Shown piece by piece: positions 7,784 through 17,399 of a stretch of 64,000 nt of DNA. The stretch comes from Flavobacterium branchiicola (GTDB lineage Bacteria > Bacteroidota > Bacteroidia > Flavobacteriales > Flavobacteriaceae), in assembly GCF_018383905.1 (NCBI RefSeq), contig NZ_JAGYWA010000001.1, positions 62,001 to 126,000 of the forward strand. Direction: 5' to 3'. Both the position numbers and the translations under genes were made by a program. Within the stretch, counting starts at the first letter, position 1; each line of letters starts with the position of its first letter. The notes under the pieces are model-generated. The model was not told the DNA's origin. It saw nothing but the letters and a program-made list of their open reading frames with translations, and searched no databases.

Positions 7784-8926
7784 TTATTCTTTTAGCAAAT
7801 TTCTTGAAATAACTAACTTTTGAATTTCAGTAGTTCCCTCTCCAATTGTACAAAGTTTAGAATCTCTATAGAATTTCTCTACCGGAAAATCTTTTGTATA
7901 TCCGTAACCACCGTGAATCTGAACCGCTTCGTTTGCAACTTTTACACAAGTTTCTGACGCATACATTTTTGCCATTGCGCCTAATGTTGTAACTGGTTTA
8001 TGTTGCTGCTTTAAATATGCTGCTTTATGTAATAATAGTTCTGAAGCTTCAATCTCTGTTGCCATATCGGCCAATTTAAAAGAGATTCCCTGAAAACTGC
8101 TTATCGGCTGCCCAAACTGATATCTTTCTTTTGAATATTTTAATGCTGCCTCGTAAGCTCCTTTTGCAATTCCTAAAGACAATGCTCCGATAGAAATTCT
8201 ACCTCCATCTAAAATTTTCATTGCCTGAACAAATCCTTGTCCAACTTCACCTAATCTGTTTGCATCGGGTACACGACAATTATCAAAAACCAATTCAGCG
8301 GTTTCACTTGCGCGCATTCCTAATTTATTTTCTTTTTTTCCTGAAGAAAATCCCGGCATTCCTTTTTCAAAAACAAACGCAGTCATTCCTTTTGAATCAC
8401 CTTTCTCTCCAGTACGAACAATTACCACAGCAATATCTCCTGAAATCGCGTGTGTAATAAAATTTTTTGCTCCGTTAACTATCCATGAATCGCCATCTTT
8501 AACAGCAGTAGTATTCATACCCCCAGCATCAGAACCTGTATTATGTTCCGTTAATCCCCATGCACCGATAAATTCTGCTGTAGCTAATTTTGGCAGCCAC
8601 TTTTTCTTTTGTTCTTCATTTCCAAAAGTCAAAATGTGATTTGTACATAATGAATTATGAGCCGCAACAGACAAACCTATTGACGGATCAACTTTTGAAA
8701 TTTCTTCTATAATAGTAATGTATTCATGGTAACCCAATCCGGATCCTCCATATTCTTCCGGCACCAAAACGCCCATAAATCCCATTTCTCCCAACTGTTT
8801 AAATAATGGAATAGGGAAAATTTGAGCTTCATCCCACTCCATTATATTTGGTCGAATGTTTTTATCGGCAAAATCTTTAATAGACTGCGCAATCATTAAC
8901 TGTGTTTCGTTGTATTCAAAATTCAT
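7784..8926 (-). CDS. Acyl-CoA dehydrogenase
   Basis: This 380-residue FAD enzyme oxidises acyl-CoA to enoyl-CoA, passing electrons to electron transfer flavoprotein. The three usual regions are present: N-terminal helical domain (1-120), middle beta domain with WGLTEHNTGSDAGG and NGAKNFITHA, and C-terminal domain with VQIHGGYGYTKDFPVEKFYRD. The catalytic base is predicted to be E363 in IGEGTTEIQ. Length is that of short- or medium-chain enzymes; substrate chain length cannot be told. It follows the helix-hairpin-helix gene by 13 bases. Confidence 0.93.
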   Translation of the reverse strand: MNFEYNETQLMIAQSIKDFADKNIRPNIMEWDEAQIFPIPLFKQLGEMGFMGVLVPEEYGGSGLGYHEYITIIEEISKVDPSIGLSVAAHNSLCTNHILTFGNEEQKKKWLPKLATAEFIGAWGLTEHNTGSDAGGMNTTAVKDGDSWIVNGAKNFITHAISGDIAVVIVRTGEKGDSKGMTAFVFEKGMPGFSSGKKENKLGMRASETAELVFDNCRVPDANRLGEVGQGFVQAMKILDGGRISIGALSLGIAKGAYEAALKYSKERYQFGQPISSFQGISFKLADMATEIEASELLLHKAAYLKQQHKPVTTLGAMAKMYASETCVKVANEAVQIHGGYGYTKDFPVEKFYRDSKLCTIGEGTTEIQKLVISRNLLKE

Positions 8927-8939
8927 TGTGGCTATTTTT

Positions 8940-9836
8940 TTAGAACTCCAAATATAAACTAATTATTTTTGCTTTTTCAACAGGAAAACCTTTAATTTTT
9001 GATAAATCCTCAATATTTTCAAAATTTCCGTTCATACTTCTATACGTCACAATTTGTTTTGCCAATGCATATTTAAAATACGAAAATTGCGCTAGCTCCT
9101 TTAGTGAAGCATCGTTTACAGCAATTTTTCTTAAGTCTGAAGGCACTACCGTTTTAAAATGAGAATTTAATTCTACCAAAACCTCTGGTGATAGTCCCCA
9201 AATTTCATTTAGTTGCTCCATAGAAACAAAACAACCTAAGATTTCTTTTTGTTTTAAAATCCGTGAGGATAGTGCTTCACCAATTCCGTAAATTTTAATC
9301 AAATCTTCCTGAGTTGCCTGATTAAGATCTAAAACCTTAATCTTTTCCTTTTTGAAATCCGTTTTCTGAGGATACTCCTTTTTCTCACTTTTAAAGTTTG
9401 ATTTATTACTAATCCAATCCGGAAATTTAAAGAAAGGTGAAATAGCTTTTAATAACGAATCTGAAACTTTTGTTACTTCCTGAAATTCTTCGGCTGAGTT
9501 TACATATTTATTTTGTTTTCGAAAACTTAACAATCTGTCAATTTCTTCAACAGACATTCCTAGTTTATATCCTTTCTGGTCAGAAATAAAATTTGGATTA
9601 AAAGTATACACTTTGGGCTTTTGATCATATTTAACTGAACGAAGAGAATCCACTTTAATCTGTAAAGCCATCCATTCCTCTTTTTCTGTAAAAGATTGAG
9701 TATTCTGTCCGAAATCCACAAAAAAGTAAACCATCTGCAACACAATTATGATTAAAAAAAGTAAAAAAAGTCCAATCCGCTCCTGACTAGTAAATTTACA
9801 ATATTGCTTTAAAGCTCTAAAATAACTTTTCTTCAT
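8940..9836 (-). CDS. Membrane-anchored helix-hairpin-helix protein (ComEA-like)
   Basis: This 298-residue protein has one N-terminal membrane helix (about 20-40) and three helix-hairpin-helix units. They are seen near residues 90-140 (YKLGMSVEEIDRLLSFRK), 170-230 (LDLNQATQEDLIKIYGIGEAL) and 240-298 (VNDASLKELAQFSYFKYALA). Such domains bind DNA without sequence specificity. ComEA-type proteins take up DNA in competent bacteria, but this architecture is common in Flavobacteriia and its role is unproven. It is probably co-transcribed with the acyl-CoA dehydrogenase. Confidence 0.8.
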   Translation of the reverse strand: MKKSYFRALKQYCKFTSQERIGLFLLFLIIIVLQMVYFFVDFGQNTQSFTEKEEWMALQIKVDSLRSVKYDQKPKVYTFNPNFISDQKGYKLGMSVEEIDRLLSFRKQNKYVNSAEEFQEVTKVSDSLLKAISPFFKFPDWISNKSNFKSEKKEYPQKTDFKKEKIKVLDLNQATQEDLIKIYGIGEALSSRILKQKEILGCFVSMEQLNEIWGLSPEVLVELNSHFKTVVPSDLRKIAVNDASLKELAQFSYFKYALAKQIVTYRSMNGNFENIEDLSKIKGFPVEKAKIISLYLEF

Positions 9837-10036
9837 TTGTATCTAATTTCATATTGATTACAAATAAAAGCAAATTATTTTTACATTTGTAAGAAAATTA
9901 CTTTGGTTAAAATTTTATACAGAATTATATTATTCAAAATTTATACTGTCATAAATTGATAAATCACAGGCTATAAAGATCGTAAAGCCTTACTTTTATT
10001 AACATTTTAAACATTTTATAACTTAAAACATGATAA

Positions 10037-10070
10037 TTGTTTTTATTTTTTACAAAAAACAATACATTTG
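10037..10070 (+). promoter_or_regulatory. Promoter of the amino acid permease
   Basis: TTG at 10037-10039 and TACATTTG at 10063-10070, spaced by 23 bases, match the Bacteroidota promoter consensus. The permease ATG lies 33 bases after the -7 box. Confidence 0.7.
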
Positions 10071-10102
10071 GAGCTTAATAACAAATAAACCAATATTATA
10101 GT

Positions 10103-11554
10103 ATGTCAATTTGGAAAACTAAACCTCTTTCGGTATTGCTTGGTGAAGCATCCGAATCTGAAAAAGGATTAAAAAGAACCTTATCTTCACGTTCGCTTGT
10201 TGCACTTGGAGTTGGAGCAATTATTGGAGCGGGACTTTTTTCGCTTACTGGAATTGCAGCTGCAGATCATGCAGGTCCGGCCGTTACAATTTCTTTTATT
10301 TTAGCTGCAATAGGTTGTGCATTTGCAGGACTTTGTTATGCTGAATTTGCTTCAATGATTCCTGTTGCCGGTAGTGCATATACGTACTCTTACGCAACTA
10401 TGGGAGAATTTATGGCTTGGATTATTGGTTGGGATTTAGTTTTAGAATACGCATTAGGAGCTGCCACGGTGGGCGTAAGCTGGTCTCGTTATCTTCTAGA
10501 ACTGCTCGCCAAATTTAACATACATCTTCCTCCTCAACTAATTTGTTCGCCGTGGGAAACTTTAACACTAAGTAACGGAACAGTAATTGAAGGCGGAATT
10601 ATCAATTTACCAGCAATCTTTATTGTTTCTCTTCTTTCTTTATTATTAATTAAAGGAACTAAAGAATCGGCTTCATTAAACAATTTCTTAGTTGTTTTAA
10701 AAGTAGCTGTCGTTATTATCTTTATTGTGTTAGGATGGAAATTTATAGACCCAACTAATTATGTTCCTTACATTCCAGAAAACACTGGTGTTTTTGGGAA
10801 ATTTGGATGGTCAGGAATTGCAGCCGGAGCTGGTACTGTATTTTTTGCTTTTATTGGTTTTGATGCTGTTTCAACTGCTGCACAAGAGGCTAAAAACCCT
10901 CAAAAAGGGATGCCAATTGGTATTTTAGGTTCACTAGTAATTTGTACTATATTGTATGTATTGTTCTCTCACGTAATGACGGGACTTGTGCCTTATTATA
11001 AATTTGCCGGAGATGCGAAACCTGCTGCGACTGCGTTTGCTGTTACCGGATATGACTTTTTACAAACTGGCTTAATAATTGCAATTTTAGCTGGTTACAC
11101 TTCTGTAATATTGGTAATGCTTATGGGGCAAAGCCGTGTTTTCTATACTATGAGTAAAGATGGTTTATTACCTCCTTTCTTCAGTGAAGTACATGCAAAA
11201 TTCCGTACTCCATGGAAAACTAACCTTTTCTTCCTTGTATTCGTAAGTTTATTTGCAGGACTTGTGCCGGTAAGTGATTTAGGACATATGGTAAGTATTG
11301 GTACATTATTGGCTTTCGTGTTAGTATGTATTGGAGTTATGGTTATGCGCCATAAAATGCCAGATGCACCAAGAGCTTTTAGAACTCCTTTGGTTCCTTT
11401 TGTACCAGTTGCCGGTATTTTAATATGCCTTGCTTTAATGTATGCTTTGCCAAACGAAAGCTGGGCGAGACTTGTAATCTGGATGGCTTTAGGGATTATT
11501 ATTTATTTTGTTTACGGTAAGAAAAACAGTAAATTAAACAATCCAGAAAAATAA
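10103..11554 (+). CDS. Amino acid permease of the APC superfamily
   Basis: This 483-residue inner-membrane carrier has about twelve hydrophobic segments. The first helix region contains GVGAIIGAGLFSLTGIAAA, the conserved unwound glycine-rich segment of APC carriers, and the sixth has FFAFIGFDAVSTAAQEAKNP. It resembles the cationic amino acid transporter group (YfnA-like). The exact substrate cannot be deduced. It is a single-gene unit with its own promoter and a strong bidirectional terminator. Confidence 0.92.
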   Translation: MSIWKTKPLSVLLGEASESEKGLKRTLSSRSLVALGVGAIIGAGLFSLTGIAAADHAGPAVTISFILAAIGCAFAGLCYAEFASMIPVAGSAYTYSYATMGEFMAWIIGWDLVLEYALGAATVGVSWSRYLLELLAKFNIHLPPQLICSPWETLTLSNGTVIEGGIINLPAIFIVSLLSLLLIKGTKESASLNNFLVVLKVAVVIIFIVLGWKFIDPTNYVPYIPENTGVFGKFGWSGIAAGAGTVFFAFIGFDAVSTAAQEAKNPQKGMPIGILGSLVICTILYVLFSHVMTGLVPYYKFAGDAKPAATAFAVTGYDFLQTGLIIAILAGYTSVILVMLMGQSRVFYTMSKDGLLPPFFSEVHAKFRTPWKTNLFFLVFVSLFAGLVPVSDLGHMVSIGTLLAFVLVCIGVMVMRHKMPDAPRAFRTPLVPFVPVAGILICLALMYALPNESWARLVIWMALGIIIYFVYGKKNSKLNNPEK

Positions 11555-11575
11555 TTTTTCGAAACATAGAAACAT

Positions 11576-11613
11576 AAAAAAAAGGATCAGAAAATATTTT
11601 CTGATCCTTTTTT
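11576..11613. terminator. Bidirectional terminator between the permease and pspC genes
   Basis: A perfect 30-base palindrome (11581-11610) is flanked by A residues on the left and T residues on the right. It can stop the plus-strand permease transcript and the minus-strand pspC transcript. Confidence 0.9.
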
Positions 11614-11630
11614 TTATGTTTAAATTCGAT

Positions 11631-11858
11631 TTACAAGTCAAAAACTGAACTTCTTTTTGCCCTGATTAAATCTTTAAGGCGAATCCAAAATGCCAGAGTA
11701 AGATATACTCCAAATCCTAAACCAACGGTAACAAATGAAATATAAATAAAAAATAATCTAACACTTGTTACTCGCATTCCCAGCTTATCTGCCAATCTGG
11801 AAGAGACATGAAAACCGTATTTTTCGAAAAAGAATTTAAGTTTTAAAATTGCAGACAT
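11631..11858 (-). CDS. PspC-domain membrane protein
   Basis: This 75-residue protein has a PspC domain: a short N-terminal region with RLADKLGMRVTSVRLFFIY followed by a membrane helix (about 38-62) and a basic C-terminus. The ATG at 11858 is chosen because MSAILKLKFFFEKYGFHV begins the conserved part; an upstream start at 11888 would add ten Lys-rich residues. Stand-alone PspC proteins in Bacteroidota have no proven role in phage shock. It follows the DUF2851 gene by 67 bases. Confidence 0.82.
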   Translation of the reverse strand: MSAILKLKFFFEKYGFHVSSRLADKLGMRVTSVRLFFIYISFVTVGLGFGVYLTLAFWIRLKDLIRAKRSSVFDL

Positions 11859-11925
11859 TTTTGCTTTTATTTTTTTATTTGAAAACAAAAATACAAATTA
11901 TCTCTTCATTTGATTTTCTAATTTT

Positions 11926-13197
11926 CTAATTATTTTTCATCAACTCCATTCCTATTGCACAGTTTAAACATGCTTTTTTATTACAATATTCATTTTTTAG
12001 TTCTATTAATGCCTGAGTTTCAAAAGCATTTTTTGGCATAATACCAAAGGTCTCAAATTTTGTAATTATTGCATTATTCTCCCCAGATACTTCATTCATA
12101 AATGCGACCAGATCTTCAGAAATTGATTCGTCCAATACATTTGAATAAGCAAATTGTAACGGGATTATTGTATTTATAATAATGAGATCTAAAAATTGCT
12201 TTGATAAAGACTTCAATTTCTTCGGGCTTTCTTTATCGAATTGATAATGATTTTGCCAATATAAACTCGTTGCAACCGAAAGTAAATCGTAAACACTTTT
12301 GACAGATTTTAAAAGAACTACCTTAGAAAATAAGTTTTGATAAGTATGATATAAATTTGCTAATTGCGAAAGTCGAATGGTGGGAAAATTATCCGGACGG
12401 TGTTTAAAAAACTGAAGCGGATTAACATAAGTCCTTTCTAATTGATACTTATGCAAGAGATAAAAATATCTAAATTTTAAATCGGAAAAATAGACATCTT
12501 CTTTTTCAGCATCTAATAAACCGGAAGCTCCAAAAAGCAAAGCTTCAAGATTTTCAATTTCAAAACTTTCTTTTCTAATAATAGTAAACGGAATAGCTTT
12601 TGCAATCTGAAAAAAAGATTCTCCATTTGTATTAAGTCCAAAATTTTTAGCTAAAAGACAAAATAAAACAGCTTCCCAATCATTGTTTGTTTCTTTGAGC
12701 AAGTCATAAATAAATTTTGATTTACGCTCTAAACGCTCGAAAAATAGTCTTTCCTGCCAGTTTTTAAAGACAAAACTATCTACATCAGCAATTTCTTTTT
12801 CACAAAATATCCAGGATTTGGCACTAATTAGGGACTGATAATTTGCAATAATATCAGATGAAACATAGTCTTTCAAAATTAATACCGGAATTTCAGAATT
12901 GTTCTTTCTGTATATCTCTGCGTCATGTTCCCAGACAACATGCAAAATTACATTGTCATAGGCGTTATCTTTTTCGTGGTGATGCAAATACCAATCGGAG
13001 GATTTCAAATGAATTTCGATATTTCCCGCCCATTTTTGCTCTCCAATTTTTATTTGTGCGTTGAAGAAATCCGGACCTGCCAATTCTAAGTAATCACCTG
13101 TTTTAATGATGGTAATCAATTCATTTTGTGCAGTCTTTAAATTCAAAGTATCAAACTTTTTGAATTTCCAGAGATAATGAAGAAAGTCTTCTCTCAT
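11926..13197 (-). CDS. DUF2851 family protein
   Basis: This 423-residue protein of unknown function is recognised as a DUF2851 member, conserved across Bacteroidota. Visible conserved segments include EDFLHYLWKFKKFD at the start, AGPDFFNAQIKIG, WAGNIEIHLKSSDWYLH and ILHVVWEHD. No signal peptide or membrane segment is seen, so it should be cytoplasmic. The C-terminus carries a cysteine cluster (CNKKACLNCAIG), which could bind a metal. A -7 box lies upstream at 13254-13261. Confidence 0.85.
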   Translation of the reverse strand: MREDFLHYLWKFKKFDTLNLKTAQNELITIIKTGDYLELAGPDFFNAQIKIGEQKWAGNIEIHLKSSDWYLHHHEKDNAYDNVILHVVWEHDAEIYRKNNSEIPVLILKDYVSSDIIANYQSLISAKSWIFCEKEIADVDSFVFKNWQERLFFERLERKSKFIYDLLKETNNDWEAVLFCLLAKNFGLNTNGESFFQIAKAIPFTIIRKESFEIENLEALLFGASGLLDAEKEDVYFSDLKFRYFYLLHKYQLERTYVNPLQFFKHRPDNFPTIRLSQLANLYHTYQNLFSKVVLLKSVKSVYDLLSVATSLYWQNHYQFDKESPKKLKSLSKQFLDLIIINTIIPLQFAYSNVLDESISEDLVAFMNEVSGENNAIITKFETFGIMPKNAFETQALIELKNEYCNKKACLNCAIGMELMKNN

Positions 13198-13253
13198 ATT
13201 AGATTTTGTTTTATTACAAAATCTAAATTACTAAAATTTTAATATTATTCTTA

Positions 13254-13261
13254 CAAATATA
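13254..13261 (-). promoter_or_regulatory. Candidate -7 box of the DUF2851 gene
   Basis: TATATTTG on the minus strand matches TAnnTTTG and lies about 57 bases before the DUF2851 start codon, in the short gap after the exonuclease gene. No TTG element at the proper distance was seen. Confidence 0.4.
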
Positions 13262-13265
13262 AATT

Positions 13266-13748
13266 TTATTGAAGTAAATATAATTTAGCGCATGCTCTAG
13301 CATCTGATAATGCCTCGTGATGGTTTAACTGAATATTCATTTCACGACAACAATCACTTAGTTTTGTAGGTTTAATGCCTTTTGCCTTGTATATTTTAAC
13401 AGTACATTCCCATTTTGAGGCAATGTTTAAATCTTCATAATTCAATCCGTAAAGCAGCATTGACTTCATTAAAACATTACGATCAAAACTTTCATTATGA
13501 GCCACGACAACTCTGTTTTTTAATCTTTTTTCGATTTCCGGATATACTTGTGTAAATGATTTTGCGTTAACGGTATCCCGAGGATAAATACCGTGTACCT
13601 GAATAGTATACGGATTGTATATATTGTTTGGTGGTTTTATTAAAGTTACAAATTCGTCAACTATTATTCCGTTTTGTACAGTAACAATTCCCACTGAACA
13701 CGGATGATAGCTTGTTGCGGTTTCAAAATCTATTGCGGTAAAATTCAT
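13266..13748 (-). CDS. DEDDh 3'-5' exonuclease (DnaQ-like)
   Basis: This 160-residue protein is a stand-alone exonuclease of the DnaQ fold. The acidic residues of motif I are D7 and E9 (AIDFETA), motif II has HNESFDRNVL and motif III has NHEALSDARACAKLYL with the catalytic His and Asp, the DEDDh pattern. It resembles the proofreading epsilon subunit but is short and has no polymerase-binding tail. It may act in DNA repair or RNA trimming. The gene starts just after the terminator of the upstream gene. Confidence 0.85.
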   Translation of the reverse strand: MNFTAIDFETATSYHPCSVGIVTVQNGIIVDEFVTLIKPPNNIYNPYTIQVHGIYPRDTVNAKSFTQVYPEIEKRLKNRVVVAHNESFDRNVLMKSMLLYGLNYEDLNIASKWECTVKIYKAKGIKPTKLSDCCREMNIQLNHHEALSDARACAKLYLLQ

Positions 13749-13757
13749 TTTTTATAT

Positions 13758-13808
13758 TTAAAAAAATATCCATAAACCTAATTGCGGTACTCAATCAGAT
13801 TTATGGAT
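13758..13808 (-). terminator. Terminator after the cystathionine beta-synthase-like gene
   Basis: Nine-base perfect arms (13800-13808 and 13768-13776), extended inward with mismatches, are followed on the minus strand by a T-rich run (13758-13766). It lies 19 bases after the upstream gene and only 10 bases before the exonuclease start codon. Confidence 0.75.
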
Positions 13809-13827
13809 TAATTCTATTTTTAAAGAT

Positions 13828-15189
13828 CTATTTTATTGATCCGATTATATCGTATTTAGTAATAATATGATGATGTCCATTTCCTAAATCAATTAAAACG
13901 GCATCGTTCTCTTTTGTAAAAAGTTTTGAAACTTCTTCTATTGGAGTTCCCATTTTTACAATTGGAAAAGGTTTTCCCATTACATCTTTAATTGGTTTTT
14001 CGGCAACATTTTTATCTGCTACATAACTTCTGAATAAATCCGTTTCATCAACAGAACCTACAAATCCGTTTATATCTACAACCGGAATTTGAGAAATTTT
14101 GTATTTACGCATACGCTCAATAGCATGCGATACCAGTTCTTCTGTACGAACAACGATTAATTCTTTATCTATATGATCTTTAATAACGTCTTCTGCTTTG
14201 GTAACATTCTCTTCAAGAAATCCACGCTCACGCATCCAATCATCATTAAACATCTTACCTACATAACGGCTTCCTGAATCGTGAAAAAGAACCACAACCA
14301 CATCATCTGGCTTAAAATGTTCTTTCAACTGCAATAATCCTTTAATACAAGCTCCGGCAGAATTTCCAACAAAAATAGCTTCTTCAAGTGCAATCTTTCT
14401 GGTGTAAACCGCTGCATCTTTATCTGTTACTTTTGTAAAACCGTCAATTAAAGAAAAATCAACGTTTTTAGGTAGAATATCTTCCCCAATTCCTTCAGTT
14501 ATATAAGAATAGATCTCGTTTTCATCAAAAATTCCAGTTTCGTGGTATTTTTTAAAAATAGATCCATAAGTGTCAATTCCCCAAATTTTGATGTTTGGAT
14601 TTTTCTCTTTTAAATATTTTCCAACACCAGAAATAGTTCCTCCAGTTCCTACTCCAACCACAAAATGAGTTATTTTACCTTCTGTTTGTTTCCAGATTTC
14701 TGGTCCTGTTTGCTCGTAATGCGCCAAAGAATTTGACATATTATCGTATTGATTTACATACCATGAATTTGGTGTTTCTTCTGCTAAACGCTTTGAAACA
14801 GAGTAGTATGAACGTGGATCTGTAGGCTCTACATCTGTCGGACAAACGACAACTTTGGCTCCAACAGCACGAAGAATATCCATTTTCTCTTTAGATTGCT
14901 TATCAGAAATAACGCAGATTAGTTTATATCCTTTTACAATTGCAACAAGTGCCAATCCCATTCCGGTATTTCCGGAAGTTCCTTCAATAATAGTTCCACC
15001 AGGTTTTAATCTTCCATCAGCCTCTGCGTCTTCAATCATCTTAACGGCCATTCTGTCTTTTACAGAATTTCCAGGATTAAAAGTTTCGACTTTTGCCAAT
15101 ACTAATGCATCAATTTCAGCAACAATTTTGTTGAGTTTTACTAGTGGCGTATTCCCTATTGTTTCTAAAATATTTTTTGAAAAGTCCAT
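13828..15189 (-). CDS. Cystathionine beta-synthase-like PLP enzyme with CBS domains
   Basis: This 453-residue protein joins a fold-type II PLP domain (1-320) to two C-terminal CBS domains (about 335-453). The PLP lysine is K44 in NPGNSVKDRMAVK; the phosphate-binding GTSGNTGMGLA and VGVGTGGTISGVGKYL segments are present. This architecture is that of cystathionine beta-synthase (serine plus homocysteine), but O-acetylserine sulfhydrylase activity cannot be excluded. CBS domains suggest control by an adenosyl ligand. It follows the porin gene by 47 bases. Confidence 0.88.
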   Translation of the reverse strand: MDFSKNILETIGNTPLVKLNKIVAEIDALVLAKVETFNPGNSVKDRMAVKMIEDAEADGRLKPGGTIIEGTSGNTGMGLALVAIVKGYKLICVISDKQSKEKMDILRAVGAKVVVCPTDVEPTDPRSYYSVSKRLAEETPNSWYVNQYDNMSNSLAHYEQTGPEIWKQTEGKITHFVVGVGTGGTISGVGKYLKEKNPNIKIWGIDTYGSIFKKYHETGIFDENEIYSYITEGIGEDILPKNVDFSLIDGFTKVTDKDAAVYTRKIALEEAIFVGNSAGACIKGLLQLKEHFKPDDVVVVLFHDSGSRYVGKMFNDDWMRERGFLEENVTKAEDVIKDHIDKELIVVRTEELVSHAIERMRKYKISQIPVVDINGFVGSVDETDLFRSYVADKNVAEKPIKDVMGKPFPIVKMGTPIEEVSKLFTKENDAVLIDLGNGHHHIITKYDIIGSIK

Positions 15190-15236
15190 TTTATTTAAAT
15201 TTTATTATTTGGTTTTAAATATAAATCAATGCCTTT

Positions 15237-17204
15237 TTATTGGAAGAAATTCCAAACTAAACCAAATCGGATAACAAAATCACGATAAGGATTATTAGGC
15301 GCTGAGTAATAATTACTTTGTGAAAAAGCTGCATTAAAGTGCTCTGCTTTTAAGTAAATTCTGGTTTGACGAATTCTTGCATTTACAAAAAAATCAAAAT
15401 TGGCATAGTTTCCAATTTCTTTTGTATTCTGAACAAAAAACTCTCCAACCACCGGGTTATAACTGTTTCCATAGTACTCGGTAAAATAATTAAATGTAAT
15501 ACCAGTCTGCATAAACAATGCTTTCTTGAAAAAGTGGGTTGAGTAATACAACGTATTTCTCGTTACAAAATCAGGCACATTTAAAATTAAATCAGACTGA
15601 TCTACTTTTTGATATAAAAGTGTGTTGTCTAATGCAAATTTTCCGAACTTAAACTCTCTGCTTGCTTTTACAGAAAAATAATTAATTGCATTTCCGTATT
15701 GTGCCGGATTTATAATCTGAACATTTGCCGCTGCCTGAGCCGGGGTCGAAACATCTGCAAAATATAAATGATCTTTTAGTACTGAATATTGTACTTCAGC
15801 ATTTAACCAAGGTGTAAAAACGTTCGCTCCTAACTGATTGATTTTTTCATTCTTAAAATTATTCGACCAATTGTATTCTACATAACTACTTTGGTACAAA
15901 TTGTAATTATTGTTTGGAAGTTTATTAATGTTTCTAAATCTGAAATCAAACTGAATTTTTTCATTTAAATCATATCTCAGCTTTGCATCCAAATCAGAAA
16001 GTGACTGATTTGTAATGGAGCGTGTATATAAGAAACGACCATTCCATTTGTTTTTCTGATATTCATATTGCCCCCCTACATTATTAATCTGCAGGTATAA
16101 ATTATTAGGAATAACTGTTCCGTCTTTTTTCACAATAATTCTATCGTATTCAAAATTGGATCTGTAATCGTCAACAAAAAAATTAAACTTCCCCAAAAGT
16201 ACATTTTCGTATGCCAAACCAACTTTGTTATATAATTTCTCAAAACGAGTCTGATCATTAATATTACCCGTTACATATGATGTACCAAAACGCTGAACAG
16301 AAGTTGTTCCAACATTTGAAAGTAATGTTGGTTGTTTGTATTCAAAATATTTGTGCTCATAATTAAATTGGTGTGTTAAATACAAATTATTAGCTCCTTC
16401 ATTTGGATTTATCCTAAATGCATGATCAAAAAATAATCGCTGTCCCTTTAATAAGGATTGTGCATCTGTTAGATAAACCTGTAAACGCTGCCTGTTTTTA
16501 TAGTCCTTATTATCACTTTCAAAATCTGAGGGTGTCGTTATTCCTCCATTTTCTTCATTGGTCACATCCTGATACGTCACGTGAGCATTTAGGGCATATC
16601 GTTTATTTGTTGTGAAATAACTGGTTGTAAATCTAAAATTCCCGACACTTACTAATTGATTTATATAGTCCCCTTCTGAACGTAAACCTCTGTAAGCAAT
16701 TGAAAAATTAAGATTTTTTGATGTATTTAATGTAATAAAAGAATCTACGTTTTGTCCTTTATTTATAGTGGTATTAAAAAATAGCTCTGTTAATGGAGTC
16801 GCTGCCGAATAGTATCTAATATCCTCTGCCTGTAGGTAATCAAAATGTTTTCCTGAAAAACCAATTTCCGGATAAGGAGAAAAACTGGTCAGACTGTATT
16901 GTAATGTATTATAAGTTTGTCCAATGTTTGAAAATGACAGTAATCCAAAATTATCTTTTCGAAGATAGTTTTGTCTGTAGGCACTTTTTATTGTTAAAGA
17001 GGTATCAACATAAGTCGTATCGTGTTCTAATGTAATTATTTGATATTGATCTATTGTTGCAATTTTTGCTTTTTTCTTTTTTACTGTATCGGTTATACTT
17101 GAATATTTTGAATTCATGTCTAAACTCTTTTTAGAAGTAGTTTTTTCTTGAGAAAACAATAATGCAGGTACAACTAATAGATATAGAAAAATGAATATTC
17201 TCAT
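15237..17204 (-). CDS. Putative outer-membrane beta-barrel porin
   Basis: This 655-residue protein has a signal peptide (MRIFIFLYLLVVPALLFSQ) and alternating aromatic-rich strands typical of outer-membrane barrels, ending in FVIRFGLVWNFFQ with a terminal aromatic residue. It matches the Bacteroidota putative porin family by its N-terminal pattern and length. The solute is unknown. A -7-like box (TACCTTTG, 17247-17254 on the minus strand) lies about 43 bases upstream, without a visible TTG partner. It precedes the cystathionine beta-synthase-like gene. Confidence 0.8.
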   Translation of the reverse strand: MRIFIFLYLLVVPALLFSQEKTTSKKSLDMNSKYSSITDTVKKKKAKIATIDQYQIITLEHDTTYVDTSLTIKSAYRQNYLRKDNFGLLSFSNIGQTYNTLQYSLTSFSPYPEIGFSGKHFDYLQAEDIRYYSAATPLTELFFNTTINKGQNVDSFITLNTSKNLNFSIAYRGLRSEGDYINQLVSVGNFRFTTSYFTTNKRYALNAHVTYQDVTNEENGGITTPSDFESDNKDYKNRQRLQVYLTDAQSLLKGQRLFFDHAFRINPNEGANNLYLTHQFNYEHKYFEYKQPTLLSNVGTTSVQRFGTSYVTGNINDQTRFEKLYNKVGLAYENVLLGKFNFFVDDYRSNFEYDRIIVKKDGTVIPNNLYLQINNVGGQYEYQKNKWNGRFLYTRSITNQSLSDLDAKLRYDLNEKIQFDFRFRNINKLPNNNYNLYQSSYVEYNWSNNFKNEKINQLGANVFTPWLNAEVQYSVLKDHLYFADVSTPAQAAANVQIINPAQYGNAINYFSVKASREFKFGKFALDNTLLYQKVDQSDLILNVPDFVTRNTLYYSTHFFKKALFMQTGITFNYFTEYYGNSYNPVVGEFFVQNTKEIGNYANFDFFVNARIRQTRIYLKAEHFNAAFSQSNYYSAPNNPYRDFVIRFGLVWNFFQ

Positions 17205-17327
17205 TTGATGGCTTTATATAAAATTATTTCGAAAAATTTAGTGAAGCAAAGGTAAAAGATAAATATGTATAAATAAAAAAACATAATAGATAATATAAAA
17301 TCTCAACCTATACTACTATAAGCAAGA

Positions 17328-17356
17328 ACCCCGATCACATAAGTTGCAACCGGGGT
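17328..17356 (-). terminator. Hairpin after susD
   Basis: Six-base GC-rich arms (17351-17356 and 17328-17333) form a stem 44 bases after the susD stop. The T run is weak, so termination strength is uncertain. Confidence 0.5.
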
Positions 17357-17399
17357 CCTAAAATTCAAAATAATTATTGTTTACTATTCTATGGCAACA